Assembly: GCF_900109935.1 (NCBI RefSeq)
Contig: NZ_FOBV01000004.1
Coordinates: 248,001 to 312,000 of the forward strand
Origin: Chryseobacterium taichungense
Lineage (GTDB): Bacteria > Bacteroidota > Bacteroidia > Flavobacteriales > Weeksellaceae
Length of the DNA: 64,000 nucleotides
Direction: 5' to 3'
Shown here piece by piece: positions 62,101 through 64,000 of the stretch; within the stretch, counting starts at the first letter, position 1; every line of letters begins with the position of its first letter. The notes beneath the pieces are model-generated. The model saw only the letters and a list, made by a program, of their open reading frames with translations, did not search any database and was not told the origin of the DNA. The position numbers were made by a program, and so were the translations under genes.

Positions 62101-64000
62101 ATGAAGAAACTAATACTACTGATTGTTTTATTTTTCTCACAAATAATCTTTTCGCAGTCGGATTGTACTTCAGCAATTGCGGTTTGTGGAAATTCCGGAC
62201 AGTCCTATACACCAAGTGGACATGGGACCGTACAGGAAAGTCCCTTAGGGGGATGTTTAGGGTCAGAACATTTCTCTGTATGGTATAAATTTACCATCGC
62301 CACTTCCGGAACATTAACATTTGTAATTGACCCGAATGTTTTTGAAGATGATTACGATTGGGCTGTGTATGGTCCAAATCCGACATGCGGCAGCTTGGGA
62401 ACTCCAATAAGATGTAACTTTTCCGGAGCAGATGGCCCTACAGGACTTAATATGACTGCAACAAATACTTCAGAACCCGCAGGAGGGCCTACTTTTTGTT
62501 CATATATGGATGTTGTTGCCGGTGAAACCTATTATCTTATCGTTGACAACTTCTTATCTACTGCCAATGGTTTCGATTTAACATGGGGAGGAACTGCTAC
62601 TCTGGCATCGCCATTTACAGATCCCAATTTAACACCGAATCCTTTTGTACCACCTGGCACTCCAAGTGCAACACCTGACGGGCCAAATCAAATCGTGCAG
62701 TGTCAGTTGCCAACAACATTTGATTTCAGCACTCTTACTGCAGGAATCGTTAATGGAAATCCTAATTTCCAGGTAACTTATCATTACAATGTAAATGATG
62801 CCATTACTTTATCTAGCCCTATTACAACACCGATTACAATAAACGGGACAACTATTTATTATTATAGCATCCATTATCAGGATCCTACAAACCCTAATAA
62901 CCCTATCAATAGCTGTACACAGATTGGATCAATAAAATTTGTGCCGGGAAATATTACACCCAATAATGCTACACTGACCAGCTGTAATTACAACAATTCA
63001 GGTACAGGTATTTTTGATCTGACTTCGGCCAGCGTTTATACGCCGACCGCAGGAGTTACAAAAAAATACTACCCTTCTTTGGCAGATATGAATGCAGGAA
63101 CCAATGAAATTACGAATCCTGGTGCATATTCATCAGCAGCTCCGAAAACGATTTATGTAAAAATAACCACGGATCAGGGATGTTACGGGAATGCACAAAT
63201 CCAGCTGCAGTTCTTTGCACCGCTTCCTGCCGTAAATATTACATTAAAAGCCTGTAACAACAACAATGCAGGTACTGGTCTTTATGATCTGACATCAGCA
63301 AACGTATATCCTCCGGGTAACGTTACTAAGAAATACTACCTGAGTGTTGCAGATATGAATGCGGGAATCAACGAAATTGCGAATCCTGCAAGCTATACCT
63401 CAGCAGCTCCTAAAACAATTTATGTACGAGTAACTAATCCACAAGGATGTACAGGACAGTCGGAAATTTCTTTACAATATTTCCCTGTTGTCACAGTAAC
63501 TGAAGCAACATTAGAATCATGCTTTATTGAGACAGCTACCAATACGGCTACTTTTGATCTTACGCAAGCAAATGTTACTTCTCAGACCGGAGTGGTAAAA
63601 GCTTACTTTACAACACAGGCTGATGCACTGGCAGGAACCAATCCTATTGCAAACCCTTCAAATTATATATCAACTACTACGACAATCTATATAAGGGTAA
63701 GTAATGCAAATGATTGCTTTGCTATCGCAAAAGTTAATCTTAAAGTGTTACCTCCTGTACAATCCAGCGTTCTTAAAGATAAAATTATCTGTATAGAAGA
63801 TAAAACAACTTTAGACGCAGGACCAGGCTTCGATGCCTACGAATGGAGCACGGGGGCTACCACCCAATCTATTTCCAATGTTGGAGCAGGTGCATACTGG
63901 GTTAGACTGAAAACTGGAAAATGCTGGACATTACAGTTGGTAAAAGTAAATGCTTCTGTACAACCTGTAATCACCAATATTGACATCAATAATGATTCAT
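62101..64000 (+). CDS. Second surface protein, paralogue of the previous one (3' end outside window)
   Basis: Starting at the ATG at 62101, the frame stays open to the last base, giving at least 633 residues. The signal peptide (MKKLILLIVLFFSQIIFSQ) is followed by SDCTSAIAVCGNSGQSYTPS and SVWYKFTIATSGTLTFVIDP, matching the first domain of the neighbour. At least three repeats of TSCNYNNSGTGIFDLTSAS type follow, each with KKYYPSLADMNAGTNEI. The Ig-like VSVGTYW-type unit (SISNVGAGAYWVRLKTGK) comes last, directly before the expected sorting domain, which lies beyond the window. It is longer by one or more repeats than its neighbour. Confidence 0.9.
   Translation, partial: MKKLILLIVLFFSQIIFSQSDCTSAIAVCGNSGQSYTPSGHGTVQESPLGGCLGSEHFSVWYKFTIATSGTLTFVIDPNVFEDDYDWAVYGPNPTCGSLGTPIRCNFSGADGPTGLNMTATNTSEPAGGPTFCSYMDVVAGETYYLIVDNFLSTANGFDLTWGGTATLASPFTDPNLTPNPFVPPGTPSATPDGPNQIVQCQLPTTFDFSTLTAGIVNGNPNFQVTYHYNVNDAITLSSPITTPITINGTTIYYYSIHYQDPTNPNNPINSCTQIGSIKFVPGNITPNNATLTSCNYNNSGTGIFDLTSASVYTPTAGVTKKYYPSLADMNAGTNEITNPGAYSSAAPKTIYVKITTDQGCYGNAQIQLQFFAPLPAVNITLKACNNNNAGTGLYDLTSANVYPPGNVTKKYYLSVADMNAGINEIANPASYTSAAPKTIYVRVTNPQGCTGQSEISLQYFPVVTVTEATLESCFIETATNTATFDLTQANVTSQTGVVKAYFTTQADALAGTNPIANPSNYISTTTTIYIRVSNANDCFAIAKVNLKVLPPVQSSVLKDKIICIEDKTTLDAGPGFDAYEWSTGATTQSISNVGAGAYWVRLKTGKCWTLQLVKVNASVQPVITNIDINNDS

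Overview
The window looks like a chromosomal segment of a Bacteroidota flavobacterium, most likely Chryseobacterium or a close relative. The evidence is a low G+C content, Bacteroidota-type promoters (a TAnnTTTG -7 element, sometimes with TTG about 16-19 bases upstream), a SusC/SusD pair, a GYDIA-type GHMP kinase, type 9 secretion (T9SS type B) C-terminal domains, and many small surface proteins starting with QVGI...SPxATLDVNG. No rRNA, tRNA or CRISPR array was seen.

Layout. 1-3.3 kb: the end of fabD, a GHMP kinase and ATP-dependent pckA. 3.5-8.6 kb (minus): a SusC/SusD nutrient-uptake pair followed by the truncated tail of a second SusD, each with its own terminator. 8.6-9.5 kb: an AT-rich stretch without a gene. 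9.6-14.4 kb (minus): the rimP-nusA-infB operon. 14.6-37.7 kb: a large surface-polysaccharide locus. It makes nucleotide sugars (UDP-glucuronate from ugd; a dTDP-3-acetamido-3,6-dideoxyhexose from rfbA, rfbB, two WxcM-type ketoisomerases, a DegT aminotransferase and a left-handed beta-helix acetyltransferase). It has a Wzm/Wzt-type ABC exporter, four GT2 enzymes plus one more near the end, two GT4 enzymes, a WbsX/GH99-like protein, an asparagine-synthase-type amidotransferase, two integral-membrane O-acyltransferases, further hexapeptide acetyltransferases and a methyltransferase. No Wzx flippase or Wzy polymerase was recognised, so export by the ABC route is the simplest reading.

37.9-41.4 kb: carbonic anhydrase, a small unknown protein, a SulP transporter and a second carbonic anhydrase, probably a bicarbonate/CO2 module. 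41.4-45.7 kb: a repeat-rich accessory stretch with an HU-like DNA-binding-domain protein, a large secreted protein and an orphan membrane protein. Between 45388 and 45613 lies a strong candidate for a phase-variable switch: a perfect 23-bp inverted repeat encloses 180 bp holding one Bacteroidota promoter that points outward.

46.2-54.7 kb (minus): pth, two paralogous lipoproteins, three paralogous secreted proteins and mfd. 55-64 kb (plus): small lipoproteins and secreted proteins, a GH3-family adenylating enzyme, an MFS transporter, and two tandem paralogous surface proteins. The first surface protein ends in a T9SS type B (gliding-motility-associated) domain; the second runs off the window end.

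The most notable observations are the putative invertible promoter, the SusD remnant that keeps its own terminator, the divergent WxcM pair, the 23-bp-period palindromic array at 42.3 kb, and two neighbouring genes whose promoters predict leaderless mRNAs.
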